This document shows positions 1 to 5,784 of a stretch of DNA of 5,784 bases, piece after piece. The position numbers and the translations under genes were made by a program. The stretch lies in assembly GCA_018267355.1 (NCBI GenBank), contig JAFDYP010000288.1, positions 1-5,784 on the forward strand, written 5' to 3'. The notes beneath the pieces are model-generated. The model was not told where the DNA came from. It ran no database searches and saw nothing but the letters and a program-made list of their open reading frames with translations. The number at the start of each line of letters is the position of its first letter. Position 1 is the first letter of the stretch. Source of the stretch: Bacteroidota bacterium. GTDB lineage: Bacteria; Bacteroidota; Bacteroidia; Chitinophagales; LD1.

Positions 1-1349
1 ACTACTACATCCGCATTTTGCCCCCAGCGCCAGAAGGATTTTGCCAGATTATTGACGATAGGATTGAAGCCCGTACTCACGAAATCTGCAAACTGCATCT
101 CCACCACGCTCTTCACGCCTTTCACACTCAGGCCGAGGGCGGCACTCAGCACACCACTTTCACAGATAGGCGTATTGCGCACACGGTCCTTGCCAAATTG
201 CTCTACGAAGCCCTCGGTGATCTTAAAGACACCTCCATACTCCGCCACATCCTGACCCATGATCACGAGGTCAGAGTGCCTCTCCATACTCTGGCGCAGG
301 CCATCACTCACTGCGTCTACGAGGCGTTTGTTGGTTTTACCTCCCGCGGCAGTTACTTCAGTATAGCTGTATGGTTTGTAAACTTCTCCTTCCTCTTTCT
401 CCGTATCGGGTGTCACCTCGGGCTGCTTGTCTGCTGCCTCAAAAGCCGCGCGTACCTCTGCATCCATCTCCTCGCGCAGCATGAGTGGATAGTCAGGCGA
501 CATGATACCGTTTTCTATCAGCCAGTTCTCATAGTTGGCCACCGGGTCTTTCTTCTCCCATATCTCAAAGAGTTCCTTCGGCACATACTTCACCCCGCTC
601 GCCTCCTCGTGGCCACGCATGCGGAAGGTCATACACTCCAGCAGTACCGGATGTGGATTTTCGCGCATCTCAGCGGCTAGCTGATTGATAGTATGATATA
701 CCTCCAGGATATTATTGCCATCTATGGTCAGCCCTTTCATGCCGTAGCCTATCGCGCGATCCGCTAGTTGCTTACAGCGGAACTGCTCATTGGTGGGCGT
801 AGATAGGCCATAACCATTATTCTCTATCAGGATGATAACGGGCAGGTCCCATACGGCGGCGATATTGCAAGCCTCGTGAAAGTCCCCTTCGCTCGTACCC
901 CCATCACCGGTAAAGGCCACTGTGATTTTCTTTTCCTTTTTCAGTTTACTAGCCAGGGCTATACCATCTGCCAGGCAGAGCTGCGGACCGAGGTGAGAGA
1001 TCATCCCTACTATATGGTGCTCATTGGTACCGAAGTGGAAGCTGCGCTCCCTCCCCTGAGAAAAGCCATTCTCCTTGCCCTGAAACTGCTCGAATAGCTG
1101 TTGCAAGTCGCAGTCACGTGTCGTGAAAACGCCCAGATTCCGGTGCAGCGGGCAGATATACTCATCTCTGTGCAGTGCAGCAGTCACGCCTACTGAGATG
1201 GCCTCCTGCCCTATGCCGGAGAACCACTTGCTCACGCGGCCCTGGCGGAGTAGTTTGAGCATGCGCTCTTCTATCACGCGCGGCTTGAGTAGCCTTTTAT
1301 AGAGATCTATCAGCTGCTGGTTACTGAGGTCTTTTCTGTCAAAATTCAT
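1..1349 (-). CDS. Fused 2-oxoacid dehydrogenase E1 component (alpha + beta), 3' end beyond window
   Basis: Thiamine-diphosphate-dependent E1 of a pyruvate or branched-chain 2-oxoacid dehydrogenase complex, with alpha and beta subunits in one chain. The frame is open from ATG at 1347-1349 to the window edge (449 codons); by my recollection such fusions are about 660-690 residues, so roughly the last third is missing. Alpha part: N-terminus MNFDRKDLSNQQL, PLHRNLG near H69, and the ThDP/Mg motif GDG at 148-150 ending in NN at 177-178. The phosphorylation-loop-like FRMRGHEEASG follows, with GH at 246-247. A charged linker spans about 305-339. Beta part: starts near 340 (NKRLVDAVSDGLRQ), with MGQDVAEYGGVF and TPICESG, where E397 matches the catalytic glutamate of E1 beta. 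It lies 36 bases after rpiB and is probably co-transcribed with it. The substrate (pyruvate or branched-chain 2-oxoacids) cannot be decided here, so I give no symbol. The fusion call is strong. Confidence 0.93.
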   Translation of the reverse strand, partial: MNFDRKDLSNQQLIDLYKRLLKPRVIEERMLKLLRQGRVSKWFSGIGQEAISVGVTAALHRDEYICPLHRNLGVFTTRDCDLQQLFEQFQGKENGFSQGRERSFHFGTNEHHIVGMISHLGPQLCLADGIALASKLKKEKKITVAFTGDGGTSEGDFHEACNIAAVWDLPVIILIENNGYGLSTPTNEQFRCKQLADRAIGYGMKGLTIDGNNILEVYHTINQLAAEMRENPHPVLLECMTFRMRGHEEASGVKYVPKELFEIWEKKDPVANYENWLIENGIMSPDYPLMLREEMDAEVRAAFEAADKQPEVTPDTEKEEGEVYKPYSYTEVTAAGGKTNKRLVDAVSDGLRQSMERHSDLVIMGQDVAEYGGVFKITEGFVEQFGKDRVRNTPICESGVLSAALGLSVKGVKSVVEMQFADFVSTGFNPIVNNLAKSFWRWGQNADVV

Positions 1350-1385
1350 GCAGATAAACTAAGTGTTTTAAAATGACAGCCGCTA

Positions 1386-1814
1386 CTAGCAGGCTATCTT
1401 ATCTACCCTGCGCTGATGGCGACCGCCCTCGAATGGTGTGTCGAGAAACACATCTACCATTTCCTTAGCTTCCTCCACAGTGATAAAGCGGGCAGGCAGG
1501 CAGAGCACATTCGCGTCATTGTGCTGCCGGGCCAGCTCGGCTATTTCTTTGTGCCAGGCTATGGCGGCGCGTATCTTTTCGTGCTTATTGGCGGTAATGG
1601 CCACACCATTGGCGCTGCCGCAGATCAGTATGCCATAGTGGGCCTTGCCAGACTCCACAGCCTGCGCCACCGGATGGGCAAAGTCAGGATAGTCTACAGA
1701 CTCTGCCGAGAAGGCCCCCAGATCATCTACCTCATATCCTTTCTCCAGAAGGTAAACGCGAAGTTCTGATTTCAGGTCGTATCCTGCGTGGTCGCCACCG
1801 ATAGCTATGAGCAT
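1386..1814 (-). CDS. rpiB: Ribose-5-phosphate isomerase B
   Basis: Cytosolic enzyme that interconverts ribose 5-phosphate and ribulose 5-phosphate in the non-oxidative pentose phosphate pathway (RpiB/LacAB family). The 142-residue product has the family's usual length. It begins MLIAIGGDHAGYDLK, with the phosphate/substrate-binding D8-H9. The hallmark GILICGSANGVAITANK places the catalytic cysteine at C65, followed by the anion-hole glycine loop and N76. The RQHNDANVL motif has H98 and R109 follows, both typical of the active site. I chose the ATG at 1812-1814; the frame extends to a TTG at 1860-1862, but that adds 16 residues absent from the family and starts 4 bases after the tatC stop. The gene sits 52 bases after tatC and 36 bases before E1. 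A near-match to the -7 box (TATTTTCG, 1841-1848) lacks a properly spaced -33 element, so read-through from tatC is the simpler idea. Confidence 0.95.
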   Translation of the reverse strand: MLIAIGGDHAGYDLKSELRVYLLEKGYEVDDLGAFSAESVDYPDFAHPVAQAVESGKAHYGILICGSANGVAITANKHEKIRAAIAWHKEIAELARQHNDANVLCLPARFITVEEAKEMVDVFLDTPFEGGRHQRRVDKIAC

Positions 1815-1866
1815 AGTATATGATTTGAGGGCGAAAATTACGAAAATAGATGGCTGCGGCAAGCAG

Positions 1867-2736
1867 TTATATTATCTCCTTCACGCCGGGATTGACGCGG
1901 GCTGCTACCACTATACTCAGCTCAAAGAGGAAATAGATAGGTATCGCTACGATGGTCATGGTAAACATATCCGGTGATGGCGTGATGACAGCCGCCAGAA
2001 TCAGGATCACAATGATAGCATGGCGCCTATAATTGCGCATAAACTGGGCGGTGATGATGCCCATCTTGGCCAGGAAAAATATGATCATAGGCAGCTCAAA
2101 TATGGCACCTGACCCCAGCATCATCATGGTCACAAAGCTGATATAGTTATCGAGAGTAAACATATTGCTCACCTGACCGCTGATCTGGTAGCCATAGGCA
2201 AAGTTGAGAGAGAAAGGGACGATAAGGAAATAAGCAAAGGCCACTCCGATAAAGAAAAAAACCGAGCTGAAAACCACGATGCGACCGGACTTTCGTGCCT
2301 CGGTCTCAGACAGCGCAGGACGGATGAAACGCCAAATCTCCCAGATGATGTAAGGGAAAGAAAATACCACGCCCAGTACGATAGATATCTGTATCTGGGT
2401 CATAAACTGGCCGAAGAGTTCCGTATTCATGAACTTGATATCAAGTCCATCGAAGCAAAGTCCCTTATCGGGACAAAGTAGCGGAGAAAACTTGCAGAGC
2501 AATGGCCGGATAGAGTTACTGAGGTGGCAAAGGAGGCGGTAGGTCAGAAAGTCGCTTTTGACTGGGCCGAAGATGAGCCGGTCAAATACCCAGGAGCTTT
2601 TGTAGAGCATGACGCACGTCACCAGTATGACTACTATGGCTGCGCGGAAGATGTGCTGCCGGAGCGCATCGATGTGGTCAAAAAAGCCCATCTCGGCCTC
2701 ATCATTCACTGTATTCTTATTGCCAAAAAGGGCCAT
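1867..2736 (-). CDS. tatC: Sec-independent (twin-arginine) protein translocase subunit TatC
   Basis: Inner-membrane receptor of the Tat pathway, which binds twin-arginine signal peptides and exports folded proteins with TatA-type partners (none in the window). The 289-residue product is slightly long for the family because of the first periplasmic loop. Six membrane segments are visible. The N-terminal cytoplasmic motif is GFFDHIDALRQHI (17-29), followed by TM1 (about 32-45). A long first periplasmic loop (about 46-115) holds RLIFGP and four cysteines: C70, C81, C88 and C94. The RFIRPALSETEARKSG loop (136-151) has E146 aligned with E. coli E103. Later come GVAFAYFLIVP, IFELP and ITPSPDMFTMTIVAIPIYFLFE, all close to E. 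coli TatC. The glutamate equivalent to E. coli E15 appears to be A24, with D23 beside it. ATG at 2734-2736 is the only sensible start. A probable promoter lies just upstream. Confidence 0.97.
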   Translation of the reverse strand: MALFGNKNTVNDEAEMGFFDHIDALRQHIFRAAIVVILVTCVMLYKSSWVFDRLIFGPVKSDFLTYRLLCHLSNSIRPLLCKFSPLLCPDKGLCFDGLDIKFMNTELFGQFMTQIQISIVLGVVFSFPYIIWEIWRFIRPALSETEARKSGRIVVFSSVFFFIGVAFAYFLIVPFSLNFAYGYQISGQVSNMFTLDNYISFVTMMMLGSGAIFELPMIIFFLAKMGIITAQFMRNYRRHAIIVILILAAVITPSPDMFTMTIVAIPIYFLFELSIVVAARVNPGVKEII

Positions 2737-2746
2737 CTGTGGTAGA

Positions 2747-2780
2747 CTAAAATATTCTGGTGGTAAAAACCGGCCGCAAA
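2747..2780 (-). promoter_or_regulatory. Probable Bacteroidota-type promoter of tatC
   Basis: On the minus strand TTTG (2777-2780) is followed after 22 bases by TATTTTAG (2747-2754), one mismatch from the TAnnTTTG -7 box. The spacing fits the 17-23 bases known for this phylum. The box ends 10 bases before the tatC ATG, giving a very short leader. It would let tatC be transcribed independently of lptC, whose stop lies 111 bases upstream. This is motif matching only. Confidence 0.45.
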
Positions 2781-2847
2781 ATAGGCAAAGTCAGGCAGAC
2801 TCGGGCAGTTTAACACCGTTTAGGACGGTTGGCTGGGCTAGATATTG

Positions 2848-3399
2848 CTATTCCTTCTCTGTCCTGACTTTCACCTTGCCGGTGATCTTTTTGATCACAT
2901 AGTCAGAGAAATCCTCATTGGCCTCCATGCCATTGCCATAGATGATCTCTTCTGCCGTAGTGATCTTGACAAATGCATTGGAGTAGAGCACCTTTTTCTG
3001 CTCATCCCATATCAGCTCTTCGGTATTGAGTTTTTCTCCCTTGGCATTGATCACTTCTACATTCTTGCGGGCGGTCATGATGCTGGAGCTCTCTACGGCT
3101 GAGGCATAGTCGGCCACCATAGTGGTAGATACCTGCCCATCTACCGAGTAGAAGGAAACCTTGATCCCATCAGAAAACTCCATGTACGGACGGTCTGTAT
3201 TAAACCGGGTCAGTGTTTTGGCTTCTGCCTTGATCTTGATCTTGCCGTGGTCAGAGTAGCGGATCGTCACATTTTTGCCTTGCTCTATCTGTGTATTGGC
3301 CCGGGCGGTGACCAGCCTGGCCTCCTGCATATCATTTTTACAGCGGGGCAGCAGTACGGCCAAAAACAGGGCAAACAGACAAAGGCGAACAGGTAGCAT
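2848..3399 (-). CDS. lptC: LPS export ABC transporter periplasmic protein LptC
   Basis: Bitopic or anchored periplasmic component of the Lpt system, which passes lipopolysaccharide from the LptBFG transporter to LptA. The 183-residue product starts with a hydrophobic segment (residues 1-18, MLPVRLCLFALFLAVLLP) ending in RCKND with C20. A beta-rich LptC domain follows, with features recognised from Bacteroidota LptC: EQGKNVTIRYSDHGKIKIKA, PYMEFSDGIKVSFY, GEKLNTEELIWDEQKK and ITTAEEIIYGNGMEANEDFSDY. I chose the ATG at 3397-3399. The frame runs on to a GTG at 3439-3441, but that extension would bury the promoter box and overlap the longest form of the divergent gene. C20 sits where other members have a lipobox cysteine, but the -1 residue is arginine, so lipidation is doubtful. 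The other Lpt genes are not in the window. Confidence 0.9.
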   Translation of the reverse strand: MLPVRLCLFALFLAVLLPRCKNDMQEARLVTARANTQIEQGKNVTIRYSDHGKIKIKAEAKTLTRFNTDRPYMEFSDGIKVSFYSVDGQVSTTMVADYASAVESSSIMTARKNVEVINAKGEKLNTEELIWDEQKKVLYSNAFVKITTAEEIIYGNGMEANEDFSDYVIKKITGKVKVRTEKE

Positions 3400-3405
3400 C
3401 ACGGC

Positions 3406-3437
3406 CAAAAGTATAAAATAGCATTGGCTCTCTGCAA
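3406..3437 (-). promoter_or_regulatory. Promoter of lptC, nearly leaderless
   Basis: On the minus strand TTG (3435-3437) is followed after 21 bases by TACTTTTG (3406-3413), a perfect TAnnTTTG -7 box. Only six bases (GCCGTG) separate the box from the lptC ATG at 3399. With the usual distance from -7 box to transcription start, the mRNA would begin at or within a couple of bases of the start codon. This supports the ATG over the upstream GTG. Confidence 0.65.
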
Positions 3438-3494
3438 CCACGCCGGTGATTTGGCATTTATTGTCAGGTCACTATGCTGTGGAGCGGGATATTT

Positions 3495-3502
3495 TAGCTT
3501 TG
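3495..3502 (+). promoter_or_regulatory. -7 box of the MFS transporter gene, leaderless
   Basis: TAGCTTTG is a perfect TAnnTTTG match, followed by CCCCG and the GTG start at 3508. No good TTTG lies at 17-23 bases upstream, so the -33 part is weak or absent. The position predicts transcription starting essentially at the GTG, mirroring the arrangement of the divergent lptC promoter. Confidence 0.55.
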
Positions 3503-3507
3503 CCCCG

Positions 3508-4785
3508 GTGAAAAATAAACGCGCCATCTATCTCCTGCTACTGGCCAACTCGATATCCGGGATCTCGCAGGGTATCTCGATGCTGGCCATCCCGTGGTAC
3601 TTTATATCCGTGGTGCATGACGAGGGCCTTTTCAGCCGGATATATTTTGTAGTGACCAGTATCTCTCTGGTCTGGGGCGTGTATGCGGGCACACTGGTAG
3701 ACCGCTATGACCGCCGCCGTATATTTCTGGCCATCAATGTAGCGGGTATGCTTATGCTGGGCACTGCAAGCCTGACAGGCTACCTGCATGGCACGACTCC
3801 GTGGCTGCTGGTAGCGCTTGCGTTTGCTACCACAGTATTCATTTATAACATTCACTTCCCGACGCTATATGGCTTTGCACAGGAGATCACGGCCAAAGAA
3901 GACTACGGACGCGTGACCTCTCAGCTGGAGGTGCAGGGCCAGCTCACGTGGACCATATCGGGTGGTCTCGGCGCGCTGCTATTGAATGGTGTACCGGGGC
4001 ATTTCAATTTCTTTGGTAGCGACATTGCAATACCTTTCTCGATACGGCCGCTTAGTATTTATGAGGTGTTCGGTATAGATGCCGTCACCTATGTCCTCGC
4101 TTTCATCATCATCTATCAGATACGTTCTATAGCCGTGGCAGACCGCACCATAGATACAGACCCGCTGATGACGCGTATCCGTACCGGGATGTCCTACCTC
4201 AAAAAGCATCCGGTCATCTTTCTATTTGGCAATACGTCCCTCTTTATATTCCTTACCATCATCGTGCACAGCACACTGGTCAATCCTATCTATGTAGATC
4301 ACTACCTGCACCGCGGGGGCGACGTCTACGCTCTCTCAGATATGGTCTTCTCTATGGGGGCTTTGCTGGCGGGCTTTGTCACTACCAGACTCTTCGGGCA
4401 GCGGCGTATCATACCGGGCCTGATTGCATTGTTTCTCATTGCGGGAGGGATGTACTTTGTACATGTATATAATAATGTGCTGAGCTGGTACTATCTCTGC
4501 TACTTTGTGATCGGCTTTAGCAACTCGGCTGCGCGGGTACTGCGCGTCACGTTCCTCTTCTCGCATATACCCAACTCTGTGATCGGCCGGACCAATAGTG
4601 TCTTCTTTGTGATCAACGTAGCCATGCGCCTGCTGCTTACCGGGCTCTTTGCATTGCCACTATTTCATCAGGGTGTCAATATCATTTACGCCAATGCAGT
4701 GCTGGGCGGTATATGCATCACCGGCGGTGTGCTGATCTGGCTGCAAAAAGATGACCTGGAGAAGCTTCACGAGGTACACCGATAG
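3508..4785 (+). CDS. Major facilitator superfamily transporter, MFS_3 / EntS-like
   Basis: Inner-membrane secondary transporter of 425 residues with about 12 hydrophobic segments. The N-terminus MKNKRAIYLLLLANSISGIS leads into TM1. MFS motif A is clear between TM2 and TM3: G61-TLVDRYDRRR, with D65-R66 and an arginine cluster. GIDAVTYV (about 189-196) precedes TM6 and is typical of the MFS_3 group, which includes the enterobactin exporter EntS and macrolide-type exporters. A roughly 25-residue loop (PGHFNFFGSDIAIPFSIRPL region) precedes it. The basic cytoplasmic linker between halves contains RTGMSYLKKHP, and the C-terminus is charged (LQKDDLEKLHEVHR). I chose GTG 3508-3510. A TTG at 3424 gives 28 extra residues, but these lie over the promoter box and towards the divergent lptC start. 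The substrate cannot be told from sequence. Divergence from lptC does not by itself imply a role in LPS. Confidence 0.9.
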   Translation: MKNKRAIYLLLLANSISGISQGISMLAIPWYFISVVHDEGLFSRIYFVVTSISLVWGVYAGTLVDRYDRRRIFLAINVAGMLMLGTASLTGYLHGTTPWLLVALAFATTVFIYNIHFPTLYGFAQEITAKEDYGRVTSQLEVQGQLTWTISGGLGALLLNGVPGHFNFFGSDIAIPFSIRPLSIYEVFGIDAVTYVLAFIIIYQIRSIAVADRTIDTDPLMTRIRTGMSYLKKHPVIFLFGNTSLFIFLTIIVHSTLVNPIYVDHYLHRGGDVYALSDMVFSMGALLAGFVTTRLFGQRRIIPGLIALFLIAGGMYFVHVYNNVLSWYYLCYFVIGFSNSAARVLRVTFLFSHIPNSVIGRTNSVFFVINVAMRLLLTGLFALPLFHQGVNIIYANAVLGGICITGGVLIWLQKDDLEKLHEVHR

Positions 4786-4822
4786 ATATCCCGCGCCATT
4801 TATATTTTTTTAGGATACCAGG

Positions 4823-4856
4823 TTTGCCAGGGCTGGCGTTGTTTCTATTATATTTA
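4823..4856 (+). promoter_or_regulatory. Probable promoter of the secreted-protein gene, with an inverted repeat in the spacer
   Basis: TTTG (4823-4826) is followed after 22 bases by TATATTTA (4849-4856), one mismatch from TAnnTTTG. The box ends 17 bases before the GTG start at 4874. The spacer contains GCCAG-GG-CTGGC (4826-4837), a perfect short inverted repeat that could be an operator half-site pair or chance. The 88-base gap before this gene shows no clear intrinsic terminator for the transporter gene; a T run at 4804-4810 has no stem before it. Confidence 0.4.
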
Positions 4857-4873
4857 GAGTCAGACCCGTCTAC

Positions 4874-5680
4874 GTGAAATACGCCCTAACGATAACGCTG
4901 TTGCTTTGCTCCCTGCTACTCCATGCCCAGGACAGTGATATAGAGATCAAAGTAAGGCGAGGACCTTCCCTACTTTTGCTGCCAGATACGGATATGATCA
5001 CGGATGGGGAGACTACAGGGTTTGCAGTAGGGGGTGTGATGGCGGGCTGCAAACTGCGCGCATCCCTGAGCCGAGGCGACCTGCAAGTCTACGATACTAC
5101 GCTCTCCATCACCACGCATATCAATCCCTCCATGCCAGACAGCAATACACCTCCGGCTACCGTCACACTACACCTCCGGGCCCTTGACCCAAAGGGAGTA
5201 CAAGTGAGCGCGCTGGACAAAACTTTTATCATCATCCCTTCGCTCAAACCACTGATAACTCCTCTCCCCCCGAGATCAAGCTGGCAGCCGAGGATATCTT
5301 TCAGGGGCTTCCGTGTCGTCACCTGGAGACTGCGCGAAGGGGTCGTCTTAAAAAACACACTCACCAGGGCCAATGAGCGCATGATGCGCAATAACGTCGG
5401 TTCTTCTTTCTTCTACACAGACAATACATCAGGCGGCTATCAGCGAAACTACCGGGCCATAGACCTGAAAATCAACCTCAATAGTATCCAGCGGAATATG
5501 CATAACAATGGCAATAGCATCTCGATGCTCATGTCTGAGGAGCTGCGCAAGCAGCAGGGCCGGTCGGACTTTACCCTACTGCTGCACAGGCGGTATGCGC
5601 GTGGTAGCCGACTAGATGTAGTGGATACGGTGCAGTACAAGGCACCTGTCAGCAGCTCGATCTTCCATCTGAAAAAGTAG
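4874..5680 (+). CDS. Secreted protein of unknown function, 268 residues
   Basis: Not recognised. The GTG start gives a textbook Bacteroidota signal peptide: MKYALTITLLLCSLLLHAQ, with probable cleavage after A18 and a mature end QDSDIEI. No lipobox is present. The mature protein is basic and rich in alternating beta-strand-like stretches, for example TVTLHLRALDPKG (about 95-107) and DKTFIIIPSLKPLI (about 114-127). A proline-rich break (PLPPRSSWQP) leads to a second part with RISFRGFRVVTWRLREG, several asparagine-rich segments and a C-terminal RYARGSRLDVVDTVQYKAP. The two-part beta layout and the GFRVV strand faintly recall the C-terminal domains of the gliding/type IX secretion proteins GldM/PorM, but the N-terminal membrane and coiled-coil parts of those proteins are absent, and I would not assign the family on this. 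The GTG is the only start that keeps the signal peptide intact. It likely has its own promoter. Confidence 0.75.
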   Translation: MKYALTITLLLCSLLLHAQDSDIEIKVRRGPSLLLLPDTDMITDGETTGFAVGGVMAGCKLRASLSRGDLQVYDTTLSITTHINPSMPDSNTPPATVTLHLRALDPKGVQVSALDKTFIIIPSLKPLITPLPPRSSWQPRISFRGFRVVTWRLREGVVLKNTLTRANERMMRNNVGSSFFYTDNTSGGYQRNYRAIDLKINLNSIQRNMHNNGNSISMLMSEELRKQQGRSDFTLLLHRRYARGSRLDVVDTVQYKAPVSSSIFHLKK

Positions 5681-5689
5681 CTTGATGGC

Positions 5690-5724
5690 TATCTTTGCCA
5701 AATGCAGTATATCACTTATATTTG
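5690..5724 (+). promoter_or_regulatory. Two tandem promoter boxes before the right-edge gene
   Basis: Two perfect TAnnTTTG matches occur: TATCTTTG (5690-5697) and TATATTTG (5717-5724). The TTTG of the first lies 19 bases before the second, so it can serve as the -33 element of the downstream promoter. In that reading transcription starts near 5729 and leaves a leader of about 14 bases before ATG 5743. The first box could also act as its own -7 element, starting near ATG 5702. Confidence 0.6.
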
Positions 5725-5746
5725 CAGCCGCTCTTTACCAGTATGA
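5702..5746 (+). CDS. Possible 14-codon upstream ORF
   Basis: ATG at 5702 opens a short frame, MQYITYICSRSLPV, whose TGA stop overlaps the ATG of the next gene (ATGA, 5743-5746). Four bases separate it from the TATCTTTG box at 5690, the same close spacing as at lptC and the transporter gene, so it could be a leaderless upstream ORF coupled to the downstream gene. It may equally be chance: the peptide has no recognisable features and no attenuator hairpin is visible. Confidence 0.2.
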   Translation: MQYITYICSRSLPV

Positions 5747-5784
5747 TTATCAAGAAAGACGGAGGGACAGGCCCGCTGATGTCT
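5743..5784 (+). CDS. Start of an unidentified gene, cut by the right edge
   Basis: ATG 5743-5745 opens a frame of 14 codons to the window end (MIIKKDGGTGPLMS). Support comes from position: it lies 18 bases after a good -33/-7 promoter pair and downstream of the secreted-protein gene on the same strand. No signal peptide or membrane segment is visible in this fragment and the family cannot be named. Confidence 0.55.
   Translation, partial: MIIKKDGGTGPLMS

Noticed and set aside
18..680. 220-residue open frame on the plus strand
   Set aside because: Lies antisense to the fused E1 gene, whose product carries clear family motifs; this translation is His/Cys-rich with no recognisable domain.
876..1097. 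73-residue plus-strand open frame
   Set aside because: Antisense to the E1 alpha ThDP region; no motif, no promoter box at its start.
1416..1769. 117-residue plus-strand open frame
   Set aside because: Mirror of rpiB, which is unambiguous on the minus strand.
2815..2829. Small hairpin ACCGT-5-ACGGT between lptC and tatC
   Set aside because: Only five pairs and no T run after it on the minus strand, so not supported as a terminator.
3424..3507. Longer start (TTG 3424) for the MFS transporter
   Set aside because: Would add 28 residues over the promoter box and overlap the longest divergent lptC frame; GTG 3508 places a normal short N-terminus before TM1.
4800..4812. T run after the MFS gene as an intrinsic terminator
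   Set aside because: No convincing GC-rich stem immediately before the run.
5089..5640. Two minus-strand open frames (5089-5391 and 5449-5640)
   Set aside because: Antisense to the secreted-protein gene, without promoter boxes or recognisable features; the plus frame has a signal peptide and spans the whole region.

Overview
The window reads as ordinary chromosomal DNA from a member of the Bacteroidota, probably a Chitinophaga- or Saprospira-like lineage. Three things point there: an E1 alpha/beta fusion 2-oxoacid dehydrogenase, LptC and TatC proteins of Bacteroidota type, and start regions carrying the phylum's TAnnTTTG promoter box instead of Shine-Dalgarno sequences. The placement is by recognition, not by search.

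Left part (1-3399, all minus strand), read in the direction of transcription: lptC (LPS transport), then tatC (twin-arginine translocase) with its own probable promoter, rpiB (ribose-5-phosphate isomerase B), and a fused E1 component of a branched-chain or pyruvate dehydrogenase complex that runs off the left edge. The gaps are 111, 52 and 36 bases, so tatC-rpiB-E1 could be one transcript. The E1 gene is easy to miss because its frame has no stop inside the window.

Right part (3508-5784, all plus strand): a 12-segment major facilitator superfamily transporter divergent from lptC, an unrecognised secreted protein of 268 residues, and the first 14 codons of a further gene cut by the right edge. 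The divergent gap between lptC and the transporter carries a promoter box for each gene. Each box lies only 5-6 bases from its start codon, which implies leaderless or nearly leaderless mRNAs. This also settles the starts: the longer upstream starts are TTG or GTG codons that would make the two genes overlap head to head.

Functionally this is a mix of envelope biogenesis (LptC, TatC), central carbon metabolism (RpiB, E1) and transport. I see no RNA genes, insertion sequences, CRISPR arrays, long repeats or convincing intrinsic terminators, and no clear new multi-gene system. The points most worth following are the secreted protein at 4874-5680, the leaderless promoter architecture, the tandem promoters with a tiny upstream ORF at the right edge, and a substitution at the signal-peptide recognition position of TatC.
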